Shown here piece by piece: positions 16,731 through 25,320 of a stretch of DNA of 64,000 bases (positions are counted from its first letter, which is position 1; every line of letters starts with the position of its first letter). This DNA is from Pseudomonas versuta (GTDB lineage: Bacteria > Pseudomonadota > Gammaproteobacteria > Pseudomonadales > Pseudomonadaceae), in assembly GCF_001294575.1 (NCBI RefSeq), contig NZ_CP012676.1, positions 4,482,001 to 4,546,000 on the forward strand, read 5' to 3'. Below the pieces are notes generated by a model. The model worked only from the letters and a program-made list of their open reading frames with translations, did no database searches and was not told the DNA's origin. Made by a program: the position numbers and the translations under genes.

Positions 16731-18644
16731 TTAATTGTGAGTGTCCGGCCCTATCAATGGTTCATGGAATCTCAACAAACGACCTGCATTACCCAGCACC
16801 AACAACGTACTGAGGTTATGCAACAGCGCTGCAATCATCGCCCCGGCCGCGCCCAGCCAGCCAAACGCAGCGGCGGCAACGATGGCCAGGGTCCAGCCCA
16901 GACCGATAACCACATTGACCTGCAAGGTATGACGGCATTCGCGGCTCAACCGCACGCATGTGCCCAAGCGCCGCAAATCGCTGCTAATCAGCACGATGTC
17001 AGATGAGGCCAGCGCGATGTCAGCACCGCCAGCACCCATTGCTACACCCACCACCCCCGCCTTGAGCGCCAATGAATCGTTGATACCGTCGCCCACCACC
17101 ATCGGCCGAAAGCCTCTGTCGATTTCGCTCAACACCCGGGTCAGTTTGTCTTCAGGCAACGCCTGAGCCTGGACTTCACTGATGCCCACCGCGTGCGCCA
17201 GATGTTCAGCCACACTCTGACGGTCACCGGTCAGCAACACCTGTCGCCCAAGCCCCAACTCGCGCAATTCGCTCAAGGCTTGCCGGGCCTCTGGCTTGAC
17301 GCTGTCTGCGAGTAACAACCACCCCAGGAACCGTCCGTCCAGCGACAAGCCGGCAATCGGCCCGTCGTGCTCGGGTATCGGGGTCGTGGGGATATCCAAT
17401 TGGGTGAATAACTCGGGACGCCCCAACGCTGCCTCGCCCTGCTCCGTCTGGGCGACAACGCCCAACCCCTGACGCTCACGAACGTCCGTCAGGGCAAGCA
17501 TCTGCTCGTGACCCACCAGCCCGGCCAGGGCACGGCTCACCGGATGACTGCTGGCCGCTCCCAGACTGGCGGCCAGTTGCAGGAGAGGCTGGTGCTCTGT
17601 GGATTCAGATTCAACGGCTTGCAAGCGCAAGGTGCCATACGTCAGGGTTCCGGTTTTATCCACAACCAGCGACGTGAGATCGGCCAGCTCTTCCAGAAAT
17701 GCCGAGCTGCGGATCAGGATGCCGTGACGCGCCGCCACCGCAATCCCGGCAATTGCCGTTGCCGGTGCCGACAACACCAAAGCGCAGGGGCAGGCCGCGA
17801 CCAACACGGCGAGCATCGCTTGCGCATCGTTGGTGATAAACCAGGTGACCGCGGCGATCATCAACACCAGCACCATGTAGCTGCCCGCATAGCGTTCCAG
17901 CAACTGGGTGATGGGCGGTTTGGCGCGTTCGGCGTTTTGCATCAGGGCAATCACTTTACCCAGCGTCGACTCATCGCCAGTGCGCGTGACCTCAACCCGC
18001 AGCAAACCATCCAGGTTGATCGCGCCACCAAAAATCGGCATGCCGACACTCACCTCCAGCGGGACTGATTCACCGGTAATCGAGGCCGTGTCGAGGCTGG
18101 CTTGACCTGACAGGACTACCCCATCGGCGGGTACCCGATCGCCGGCCCGAACTTCAACTTGATCGCCGCGGTTGAGTGTGGCGTTGTCGACTTCCAGCAA
18201 ACTGCCGTCCGCCTGAAACAGACGCGCCTGGCTGCGGGTCAGTTGGCCCAATGCATGAATCGCTTCTTGCGAGCCGATCACGCTGCGTTCTTCGAGCACA
18301 TGGCCAAAAATCATGATGATCGGCAACAGCGCCGCGGTCAGCAAATCGCCGGTGGCCCATGCACCGAGCATCGCCAGTGCAATCAGCTGATCGGTGATCC
18401 CGTGCAGACTCGGATAGCGCAGGCTGTACCACGCCGAGCGCATGACCGGCACCGCGACCAGCAGCGATGCAAACCCCAGCAGCAACTGGCTGGTGCCCAC
18501 TTGCAGTGGCATGAACCAGCGCCAGACCAGGCCCAGGCCCAACAAACCCAGCGCCAGCATGGCCAGGGTGAGCTGGCGGGCGGCGCTGCGTTGTTCCGCG
18601 CTGGTCAGCATACCGACGGCGGGCTGTGTGGCAGAGGTACTCAT
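16731..18644 (-). CDS. hmtA: Heavy-metal P-type ATPase, HmtA-like
   Basis: A P1B-type ATPase moving a transition metal across the inner membrane. The 637-residue protein has the TGES actuator motif (190-193), the intramembrane C285-P-C287 metal site, D329-KTGT phosphorylation site, H367-P368, GDGIND (518-523) and about eight membrane helices. The usual N-terminal CxxC metal domain is absent, as in P. aeruginosa HmtA, which imports zinc and copper rather than exporting them. The gene closes an operon with three SPFH proteins; its ATG overlaps the previous stop by four bases. A Zur-like box lies upstream of the operon. HmtA identity rests on architecture and context, not on a search. Confidence 0.85.
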   Translation of the reverse strand: MSTSATQPAVGMLTSAEQRSAARQLTLAMLALGLLGLGLVWRWFMPLQVGTSQLLLGFASLLVAVPVMRSAWYSLRYPSLHGITDQLIALAMLGAWATGDLLTAALLPIIMIFGHVLEERSVIGSQEAIHALGQLTRSQARLFQADGSLLEVDNATLNRGDQVEVRAGDRVPADGVVLSGQASLDTASITGESVPLEVSVGMPIFGGAINLDGLLRVEVTRTGDESTLGKVIALMQNAERAKPPITQLLERYAGSYMVLVLMIAAVTWFITNDAQAMLAVLVAACPCALVLSAPATAIAGIAVAARHGILIRSSAFLEELADLTSLVVDKTGTLTYGTLRLQAVESESTEHQPLLQLAASLGAASSHPVSRALAGLVGHEQMLALTDVRERQGLGVVAQTEQGEAALGRPELFTQLDIPTTPIPEHDGPIAGLSLDGRFLGWLLLADSVKPEARQALSELRELGLGRQVLLTGDRQSVAEHLAHAVGISEVQAQALPEDKLTRVLSEIDRGFRPMVVGDGINDSLALKAGVVGVAMGAGGADIALASSDIVLISSDLRRLGTCVRLSRECRHTLQVNVVIGLGWTLAIVAAAAFGWLGAAGAMIAALLHNLSTLLVLGNAGRLLRFHEPLIGPDTHN

Positions 18645-19699
18645 TGTCCGGCTCCCTGAATAATCAGACGGGCATCATCTTTCGGGTCAACGCTGGTGAC
18701 AGAACCCGCCTGCCCCAGAATTTTCGGCAAGCGTTCGCGATACAGGCGTAACAGCAAACCCGGATCACTCCCGGCCTGTTGCACCTTGGCCAGACTGGCA
18801 ATAGCCGACGTGTCGGCCTGCGCCTTGGCCAAACGCTCACTGGCTTGAGCCTGGGCTTGCTCGACAGTGCGGTCGGCTTGTTGGGTCGCGGCCTGGGTGA
18901 GTTTCGCAGCATCGTTGTGTGCATTGGCCACGGCCTTTTCAGCTTGTTGGCTGGCCGTCAGGACTGCGTTAAATGCATTCACCGCGGGGCCCGGCAAACT
19001 GGATTGCACATCAACGCGCACCACTTCCAGCCCCAGCCCCTGCCCGGTTGCACTCAATGCCGCGAGCTGTTGATTGATGCCCTGGACCAGATCACCACGC
19101 AAACGCTCGCGTCTTTCTGCGGCCTGGCTGTCACTGCCGATCAGCTCGGGACGCGCTACCAGAATGGTGTCCAGATCTCGCGCCGCCGTAAGGGCGACCG
19201 CGCTGCGCGTCACCAATCGATCCAGCGCCGGCAAAACGTGTTCGCCCTGCAGCACGAACGCATAGGGTTGCGTGACGTTGTAAAACACCCGCACATCCAG
19301 TTGCACAACACCTGCGTCACCGGTCAATAAATAGCCGGAACCGGCCAGTGCATCATTAATCGGCGTGGCAAACGAGGCCACGCGATCGGCCTGCAGCGCC
19401 ACATCCGAGCGCAGCAGATTTTCAATGCGGCGCTCGCTCACCCGATCAGCCGCAGGCACGATGACTACCTGCTCGAAAGGCCTTGGCCACGCCAGCAGTA
19501 ACCCGGCATTTTGAATCCGGTCCAGCGCGCCCATGCGTAAGACCACCGCGCGGTTTTGCGGATCAATCTGGCGGATGTTGGAGGTACCCCACGCTATCGC
19601 CGCAAAAATGGTCACTGCGTACAGCCCTAAAAAAGCCAGGCGCCCGGCCTGCTGCCACGGGCTACTGACTCCTTTGATCTCATCAGGCATCTGGCTCAT
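18641..19699 (-). CDS. SPFH-domain protein, HflC-like
   Basis: A 352-residue protein with one N-terminal membrane helix (about 25-42) followed by an SPFH/band-7 domain (about 45-220, with NRAVVLRMGALDRIQNAGLLL). A long Ala/Gln-rich coiled coil follows (about 225-310, with many EKAVANAHNDAAKL-type segments). SPFH proteins oligomerise into membrane scaffolds; HflC modulates FtsH protease. Here, though, the gene is the third of a four-gene operon ending in a metal ATPase, and the usual hflX/hflKC context is missing. It overlaps both neighbours by four bases (ATGA). It is a paralogue of housekeeping HflC, so the symbol is left empty. Confidence 0.85.
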   Translation of the reverse strand: MSQMPDEIKGVSSPWQQAGRLAFLGLYAVTIFAAIAWGTSNIRQIDPQNRAVVLRMGALDRIQNAGLLLAWPRPFEQVVIVPAADRVSERRIENLLRSDVALQADRVASFATPINDALAGSGYLLTGDAGVVQLDVRVFYNVTQPYAFVLQGEHVLPALDRLVTRSAVALTAARDLDTILVARPELIGSDSQAAERRERLRGDLVQGINQQLAALSATGQGLGLEVVRVDVQSSLPGPAVNAFNAVLTASQQAEKAVANAHNDAAKLTQAATQQADRTVEQAQAQASERLAKAQADTSAIASLAKVQQAGSDPGLLLRLYRERLPKILGQAGSVTSVDPKDDARLIIQGAGQ

Positions 19700-20724
19700 G
19701 GCGTGGATCCAGCCTTGGCATCCAGGGTTGGCGGGCCATCCACCAGCACCCGGAAGGGAGCGGCGTCGGTACGTAATATTATTTTCGTGCCCGGATTAAC
19801 CATGGTTCCCAGGGTATCGAGCGAGCGCAGCAGGTTGTAGAGCTGCGGCGAGCTGGCGTAAGCCTGGCCATAAATCTGTGCAGCTTCGACCCGCGACTGC
19901 GCCTCGATGTCTGCAGCTTTGACGCTGGCATCCGCTTGCAGAATGCGTGCATCACGCTCGGCGGCGGAACGAATTTGCGCCGCTTCGCGTTTACCGACCG
20001 CAGTGCGTTCAGTGGCAATGGTTTCGCGTTCAGCGCGCATCCGGTCAACTGTGGCGGTAAGCGTGACCGAAGGCAGCGTCAGTCGCTCAACGCCCACCTG
20101 GAGCACACGAACCCCGTAGGTACTGAGCAATTGCTGTTCAATTTGCTGGCGCAACTGAGCTTCAAAATCAGCGATTTTGACGTTGCCGGCATCGGTATTT
20201 ACCAGGCTTGAGAGATCAAAACTGGCGGCTGTGGTTTCCAGCGCCGAGCCTACAAACGTGCGGATTTGCCGCGCAGCTTCGTCCGGCTGATTCTGCACCG
20301 CACGCATAAAGCGCTGCACGTTCTCGGTGTCGGGTTGCACCTGCCAGGCCACATAGGCTTGCACAATAATGCGCAGGCCATCGCGGGTGCCGACGTCTTG
20401 CAAGCCGCTGGAGGTAGTGCGCAGACGCAAATCCACCGGCACGCTGATTTCAAACGGCGCCGGCCAGCGCCAGCCGAGCCCGGGTTCCAGCAGCACTCGC
20501 GCCGGGTTACCAAAGCGGGTAATAACGGTCGCCTCGCCGGAACGCACTTGCACCAGGCTCGCCGCAGCAATGGCAAACAGCACCAACAAGGTCGCCCAAC
20601 CCATGCGCCGCCATGGGAACGGACCCGGCTCATGGGCGTCGCCATGATGGTGATGGCCGTGGTGTGAGCAGCCGTGATGATGGCCGCTGTGATCGTGTTG
20701 CTCGGGGGTATGTGACTGACTCAA
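19696..20724 (-). CDS. SPFH-domain protein, HflK-like, with histidine-rich N-terminus
   Basis: A 342-residue membrane protein. Residues about 6-31 are very rich in histidine (HDHSGHHHGCSHHGHHHHGD), a likely cytoplasmic metal-binding tail. A membrane helix (about 43-60) and an SPFH domain (about 62-240, with SGEATVITRFGNPARVLLEPGLGWRWPAP) follow, then an Ala/Glu coiled coil. It is second in the operon, 11 bases after the 645-residue SPFH gene and overlapping the next by four. The histidine-rich tail is absent from ordinary HflK and points to metal handling. Any protease-modulating activity is unproven. Confidence 0.87.
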   Translation of the reverse strand: MSQSHTPEQHDHSGHHHGCSHHGHHHHGDAHEPGPFPWRRMGWATLLVLFAIAAASLVQVRSGEATVITRFGNPARVLLEPGLGWRWPAPFEISVPVDLRLRTTSSGLQDVGTRDGLRIIVQAYVAWQVQPDTENVQRFMRAVQNQPDEAARQIRTFVGSALETTAASFDLSSLVNTDAGNVKIADFEAQLRQQIEQQLLSTYGVRVLQVGVERLTLPSVTLTATVDRMRAERETIATERTAVGKREAAQIRSAAERDARILQADASVKAADIEAQSRVEAAQIYGQAYASSPQLYNLLRSLDTLGTMVNPGTKIILRTDAAPFRVLVDGPPTLDAKAGSTP

Positions 20725-20735
20725 AAGAGGGCTCC

Positions 20736-22673
20736 TTACTGAACAGCTTTACGCGGCGCGACGGGATCGGCCGGCAGCGTGAAAGAACGCAGATCGAGGG
20801 TCGGCGCGCTGCTGCCCCCAAGGCGATGGTCGAGGATCAGCAACTTGGCGTTGTTCATGCCCATGCTCAGCTGGCTCAAATACTGCTCAAGGACAAATGC
20901 ATGTCCGGCACGGGCGTAGGCTTTTTGTTCTGCGCCAAAGCGCAGGTCGGCAGTCTGCGCGGCTCCGTTCACTTCCCGGGCGGTGGCATGGGCCTGATCC
21001 AGAGCTGCGCTGGCGAGCATTTGCGCCACGTTGCTTTGCTCGCTGGCCGCCCCGCGCTCGCGGGCAATCAGAGCCTGCGCGCTGATCTGCGCTGCCTGCA
21101 CGGCGTGATAGGCGTTAGCGGCACCGGCCGGGGGGTGAATGGCTTCAACCACGGTGGCAAGAATTTCCACCCCGCTGTCCAGGCTATCCAGGTCCTTTTG
21201 CACGGCGTGTCCGATGTCATCGGCCAGCCCTGTACGTTGCTCGCCGAGCACGCCATCCAGGGTGCGCGAGGCAAAGTCATGCACCAGAATTCGACTGGCA
21301 GTACTGCGTATCAAGGTCGGCACATCGTTGCTGTGATAGGTCGCAGCAATCGCTGCCTGATCGCTCAAGCCGATGCGATAGACAAAGCGCACATCCATGT
21401 TGACGATCTGAAAGCCCTGCTTATCGCCGCTGTCGCTGGCGATGACCTGAGACTTGTCATTGATATGGGTGGCGTCCCACAAGCGGTTGGCCGTGATTGG
21501 CGGCGAACCGTCTGCGGGGGTCAGCACAGGCTCGGCACCCGATTCGGTACCGGTGGCCAGTTCATGCACCACCCCGTTTTCCACCGCCAGCACCCGGCCC
21601 AGCGGCCAGGGCAGACCGGCATGCAGGCCCGGCCCCAGTACTTCAACCGGCTTACCGAAACGTTCATAGATGCCGCGCCCCTGCAGGGGGATTTCATTAA
21701 CGCCGCTGAGCACCCAGCCGACGGCAACCACCACAGCCAGCACCGGAAAGAATGCTTTGCGCATGTAGGTAAACGCCCAGATCTGGCGCAGATCGATGCC
21801 AAACCGGTTGTGCAATTCATGCTGCAAGGCCAGCAATGGCTGTGGCGGCCAGCGCAGCATGCCCGCAATGAAGCTTTGCGCAATCATGCGTGGTTCAAGC
21901 TTGTCGCGTCGTGGGCTGAACAATGCTGCAATTGCCCGCAACATCAGTTCAATCGACACCGCCGCAGGCAGCAGACCGATCAACGCCGCGAGTCGGGCCG
22001 GCCACAGGGCATCTGCACTGCTGAACACCAGACACAACGCACTGAGTAACAAAGTGATGATCGGCACACGCACCAGCGGCGCCAAAGACTGGGCTTCGGG
22101 CCATTGCGCGGCTTGTTGCTGTGCCAGGTAGCGTTCCAGCACCAACAGTGCAAATGCCAACAGCACCGCACAGCCCGCCGCGATGCTGCCCCAAGTCCCC
22201 AACGCAACACCCGGCAAGGCCAGGTTCCAGGTGTGTTGCACGCTCCACCATGCCAACCCGCCAACGCCTGCCAGCCACAGCGCGGGCGCGCCGATGCTGA
22301 CTATCAAGCGATACGACTCGGTGCTCAGGCGCCGGCAAAAGCGCTCATACGCACTCAACTGTTCGTCGGGTTGAGCCTCAATTGCCACGGGTGGCGATGG
22401 GTTTAGCGCTGCATTGCGCCAACTGGCGACCCAGTACGCGGACTGCGCACCTGCCGCCAGTACCAGCAACGCTGCCGCATTGTTATTGAGCAATACCGGC
22501 CATATAGACTCGGAAGAGAACAGGCTGATAAAGAAGGCCAAGGCCCACGCCATCAGCGCTAAAGCCGCCAGTGCGACCCCTGATTGGAAAAGCTGGCGGG
22601 CCTGAGCACGAGCGCTTTGAAAACGCGACAAAGACTCAAGGCCGCCCTCCTCGGCATCTAAATCGACACGCAT
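20736..22673 (-). CDS. Large polytopic SPFH-domain protein, HflK-like
   Basis: A 645-residue protein leading the operon. The N-terminal half (about 30-350) holds around six hydrophobic segments, for example near 38-55, 63-80, 130-150, 165-185 and 205-240. It ends with a transmembrane segment near 315-330 that leads into an SPFH domain (about 332-545, with NEIPLQGRGIYERFGKPVEVLGPGLHAGLPWPLG). A coiled-coil tail finishes with the LRSFTLPADP end. ATG 22673 has GGAG five bases upstream. The polytopic extension distinguishes it from ordinary HflK (single helix). It belongs to the set of HflK-like proteins seen beside HmtA. Its partner is inferred to be the ATPase two genes later. Confidence 0.85.
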   Translation of the reverse strand: MRVDLDAEEGGLESLSRFQSARAQARQLFQSGVALAALALMAWALAFFISLFSSESIWPVLLNNNAAALLVLAAGAQSAYWVASWRNAALNPSPPVAIEAQPDEQLSAYERFCRRLSTESYRLIVSIGAPALWLAGVGGLAWWSVQHTWNLALPGVALGTWGSIAAGCAVLLAFALLVLERYLAQQQAAQWPEAQSLAPLVRVPIITLLLSALCLVFSSADALWPARLAALIGLLPAAVSIELMLRAIAALFSPRRDKLEPRMIAQSFIAGMLRWPPQPLLALQHELHNRFGIDLRQIWAFTYMRKAFFPVLAVVVAVGWVLSGVNEIPLQGRGIYERFGKPVEVLGPGLHAGLPWPLGRVLAVENGVVHELATGTESGAEPVLTPADGSPPITANRLWDATHINDKSQVIASDSGDKQGFQIVNMDVRFVYRIGLSDQAAIAATYHSNDVPTLIRSTASRILVHDFASRTLDGVLGEQRTGLADDIGHAVQKDLDSLDSGVEILATVVEAIHPPAGAANAYHAVQAAQISAQALIARERGAASEQSNVAQMLASAALDQAHATAREVNGAAQTADLRFGAEQKAYARAGHAFVLEQYLSQLSMGMNNAKLLILDHRLGGSSAPTLDLRSFTLPADPVAPRKAVQ

Positions 22674-22699
22674 GGAAGCTCCATTATTTGAAATATCTA

Positions 22700-22712
22700 G
22701 TTACGATATAAC
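22700..22712. promoter_or_regulatory. Zur-like box upstream of the SPFH-HmtA operon
   Basis: GTTACGATATAAC matches 11 of 13 positions of the Zur consensus GTTATAWTATAAC. It lies 27 bases before the first gene of the SPFH-ATPase operon, in the only 104-base gap between that operon and the serine hydrolase gene. Confidence 0.65.
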
Positions 22713-22777
22713 AAAATAAGTGAAACTTCTGTCGGTGGAACGCGATCTTCATCTTTCTATAAAGACCGCGCGTACCT

Positions 22778-24112
22778 TCACTGCGGGTGTGCGATCAACT
22801 GCCTGGCCAGCGCCTCAAACGCGGGGATGGTGACCGGATCGTTCGCCGCATTGCTGGCAACCGGGTTGGAGGCATAGCGCACGATCACCATCTCGGCTTT
22901 GGGATCGATATAAATCCGCTGGCCGTAAACGCCACGCGCCATAAAGGCGCCGTCCTGGTTGTGCGTAACCCACCACATGTTGCGATAACTGCCGCCCTTG
23001 AGCAGGTCATAACCGCCCTTGGCAAAGGCGGCCTTGTCGCCACCAGCACGGATATCATCGACAACGGCTTTAGGCACAATCTGCTGGCCCAGGTACTGGC
23101 CATCATTGCGGATCATCTCGCCAAATCGCGCCAGATCACGCAGGCCGGTGTTCAACCCGCCACCCGCGAAAGGGGTCCCGATGGAGTCAACGGTGAAGTA
23201 GGCATCCTGTTCAGCACCTATACGCTGCCAGATTCTTTCAGACAGCAGTTGCGCAACATTACGCCCAGTAACCCGGGCAATCACCCAACCCAACACATCG
23301 GTATTCACGGTTTTATAAGCAAAGGCTTCGCCGTGTTCACCCAGTGGTTTGACGGTCAGCAAATACTCCATGTAAGTGCGCGGACCGGTGTAGTCCTTGG
23401 GTTTTGGCAACGGGCTGCCCGCTGCCGAGTGTTGCCAGACTTCGGCATTCGGGTCGGCATAGTCTTCGCTGTATTTGAGCCCGGTGGTCATGTCCAGCAC
23501 CTGGCGCAAAGTGGCGTTGCCAAAGGCAGATGAGGCCAGTTCGGGGACATAGTCGGCGACTTTTTTATTGGCATCCAGAGTGCCCTCGGCCACCAGCATG
23601 GCGCCCATGGTCCCGACGACGGACTTGGTGACCGACATTGCACCGTGCTGGCCTTGCGGGTCGAGCACCCCGAAGTAACGCTCATAGACCACTTGCCCAC
23701 GATGCAGTACCACGATGCCATCGGTGTAATTGGCGGCCAGGGATTGTTCCCAGGTCATCGACTGCTTGCTGCCCAGAGGTACAAAGGTCAGCTGGTCGAT
23801 ATCGCTTCGTAACGCACGCGCCAGCGGCACGGGCGCACCCAGTCCACGGGATACGTTGGTGGTAGGCATCAATTGGCGGAAGTTGGAAACACTCCAGCGC
23901 ATGGCCGGAAACTTGAAATAACTGCCGTCGGCAAAACGCACAATGCGATCGGGCGGTGGGGGTGCGCCGACCATCCAGCCCATGGTCTTGGGGTCGCTGG
24001 CGGCAGCATCGGGGTAGGTCGTTTTATCGGCTGCACAGGCAACGGAAGCTGCCAGGCACGAGAGTAAAAAAACCGCACCGGTGCGGGCAGGTTTCAGAAG
24101 ATGTTTAAACAT
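22778..24112 (-). CDS. Periplasmic serine hydrolase, class C beta-lactamase/PIB-1-like
   Basis: A 444-residue exported member of the beta-lactamase/transpeptidase-like serine hydrolase family. The signal peptide runs to about residue 27 (ACAADK). The catalytic S-x-x-K is S160-V-T-K163, and Y266 in YKTVNTDVLG is the likely general base, closer to the NylB/esterase pattern than to the Y-x-N of AmpC. No KTG box was identified with confidence. In P. aeruginosa a related gene (PIB-1, imipenem-hydrolysing, metal-dependent) sits next to the Zur locus, so this is a plausible homologue by context. Substrate is unknown: it may be a carbapenemase, an esterase or an amidase. Monocistronic. Confidence 0.82.
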   Translation of the reverse strand: MFKHLLKPARTGAVFLLSCLAASVACAADKTTYPDAAASDPKTMGWMVGAPPPPDRIVRFADGSYFKFPAMRWSVSNFRQLMPTTNVSRGLGAPVPLARALRSDIDQLTFVPLGSKQSMTWEQSLAANYTDGIVVLHRGQVVYERYFGVLDPQGQHGAMSVTKSVVGTMGAMLVAEGTLDANKKVADYVPELASSAFGNATLRQVLDMTTGLKYSEDYADPNAEVWQHSAAGSPLPKPKDYTGPRTYMEYLLTVKPLGEHGEAFAYKTVNTDVLGWVIARVTGRNVAQLLSERIWQRIGAEQDAYFTVDSIGTPFAGGGLNTGLRDLARFGEMIRNDGQYLGQQIVPKAVVDDIRAGGDKAAFAKGGYDLLKGGSYRNMWWVTHNQDGAFMARGVYGQRIYIDPKAEMVIVRYASNPVASNAANDPVTIPAFEALARQLIAHPQ

Positions 24113-24280
24113 ACATACGCCTCAGTAAAGGAACGAGACTCGGGCCAACAACAAAATTGAATGTTCCTTTTCAATTCCTGGCCACGCATCACCTTGCGTC
24201 ATACCGGCTACTTTTCATAGTTTGAATCTACTGCCATCGCTGGCCAACCAGCACCGCTGATCCCGTGCGCCGCGGGCGAT

Positions 24281-25195
24281 TTATATTTTTATTTTCCCGA
24301 TCAGCGCTTCCAGTTGATGAAAGTCGCTACGAATAGTTCTTTCTTTGCACCAGATCATATCCAGGGTGAACGTCGGAAAACCTGCAGGCGGTGTCAGGAC
24401 TTTTATCTGTGACGGTATATGCAACGTCGGCAATATTTTTTTCGGAATCGCGATCAGTGACGGGACCGACAATAGAATGTGGGCCCCGGCGTGATAAGAA
24501 GTGGCACGGGTAAATATTTTTCTGCTGCGTGACTGCTTATGCAGCCAGTCATCCACCATGTTTTTTTCCGACAACCAAGGGGTTGGGAATACCTGCGGCG
24601 TTTCGCAAAATTCATCAATGTTCAGCGTCGTCTTCGGCTGGTGTTTTTGTACACTCGACAGACACACAAAAGAATCTTCACAGATGCTTCGATAGTCCAG
24701 AAGCGGATGTCGCCGGTGATACCCCGCACCGAATCCAAAACAAACATCAGTGTCGCCTGCCAGAACATCACTGATCGGTAAATCCTTACCCAACCGGCTC
24801 ACGCTAAAGGACCAGTTAAGGCCGCACGAACGCACTAACTGCAAGAGCGCTGGCAGCATCAATATCTCGAAATACTCAGGGGCGGTGATGTTCCACTGAC
24901 GGGTGGCGGTTGTCTGCGAAACGCCCTCCTTTGCGCACTGGTTGATGCACTGCACAATATTCTGCAGGTAAGGCTGCATGGCCAATACCCGTGCTGTGGG
25001 TTGCATAGAGCCTTCGCTGCTTTCAAACAACTTATCGTCAAAACAGCTGCGCAGTTTTTTCAGGCTGTAACTGATGCTCGACTGACTGACGTTGAGGATT
25101 TGCGAAACACGCTTGGCGCTACGGTTTTCAATCAACAACAAAACAATTGAAATATCCTGCATATCCAATTGTTTCAGTGCGTTGGTAAAAAGCAT
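24281..25195 (-). CDS. LysR-family transcriptional regulator
   Basis: A 304-residue regulator with an N-terminal winged helix-turn-helix (about 15-70, with AKRVSQILNVSQSSISYSLKKLRSCFDDKLFESSEG) and a C-terminal periplasmic-binding-fold effector domain. The variant is the relaxed LysR type similar to LeuO/NhaR-like relatives (SSISYSLKKL rather than the classic P-[SA]-x-S). It is flanked by the serine hydrolase gene (168 bases downstream, same strand) and the glmS terminator. Codons and surrounding DNA look more AT-rich than the neighbours, which fits acquired DNA near the glmS end, but this was judged by eye. Target genes are unknown. Confidence 0.85.
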   Translation of the reverse strand: MLFTNALKQLDMQDISIVLLLIENRSAKRVSQILNVSQSSISYSLKKLRSCFDDKLFESSEGSMQPTARVLAMQPYLQNIVQCINQCAKEGVSQTTATRQWNITAPEYFEILMLPALLQLVRSCGLNWSFSVSRLGKDLPISDVLAGDTDVCFGFGAGYHRRHPLLDYRSICEDSFVCLSSVQKHQPKTTLNIDEFCETPQVFPTPWLSEKNMVDDWLHKQSRSRKIFTRATSYHAGAHILLSVPSLIAIPKKILPTLHIPSQIKVLTPPAGFPTFTLDMIWCKERTIRSDFHQLEALIGKIKI

Positions 25196-25233
25196 GTCGA
25201 CTCCCTGACAGCGTTAACCACGGGCCAAAAACA

Positions 25234-25258
25234 ACTCGACCCGCAATGCGGGTCGAGT
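25234..25258 (-). terminator. Intrinsic terminator of glmS
   Basis: Stem ACTCGACCCGC / GCGGGTCGAGT (11 bp, AAT loop) followed on the minus strand by TTGTTTTTGG. It ends about 28 bases beyond the glmS stop codon. Confidence 0.88.
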
Positions 25259-25320
25259 GGGTGCTACGTATTGTCGCAGTGAAATTTATTCCACGGTGAC
25301 CGATTTAGCCAGGTTACGCG
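25255..25320. other. attTn7 region at the glmS 3' end (unoccupied)
   Basis: Tn7-type transposons recognise the last codons of glmS and insert about 25 bases downstream, here near 25261 next to the terminator. The C-terminal glmS codons (ending LAKSVTVE) are intact and no Tn7-like end or tns gene is seen, so the site appears empty. Confidence 0.6.

Noticed and set aside
20613..22049. 478-codon plus-strand frame over the SPFH genes
   Set aside because: Antisense to the well-supported SPFH genes, low-complexity translation, no domain match.
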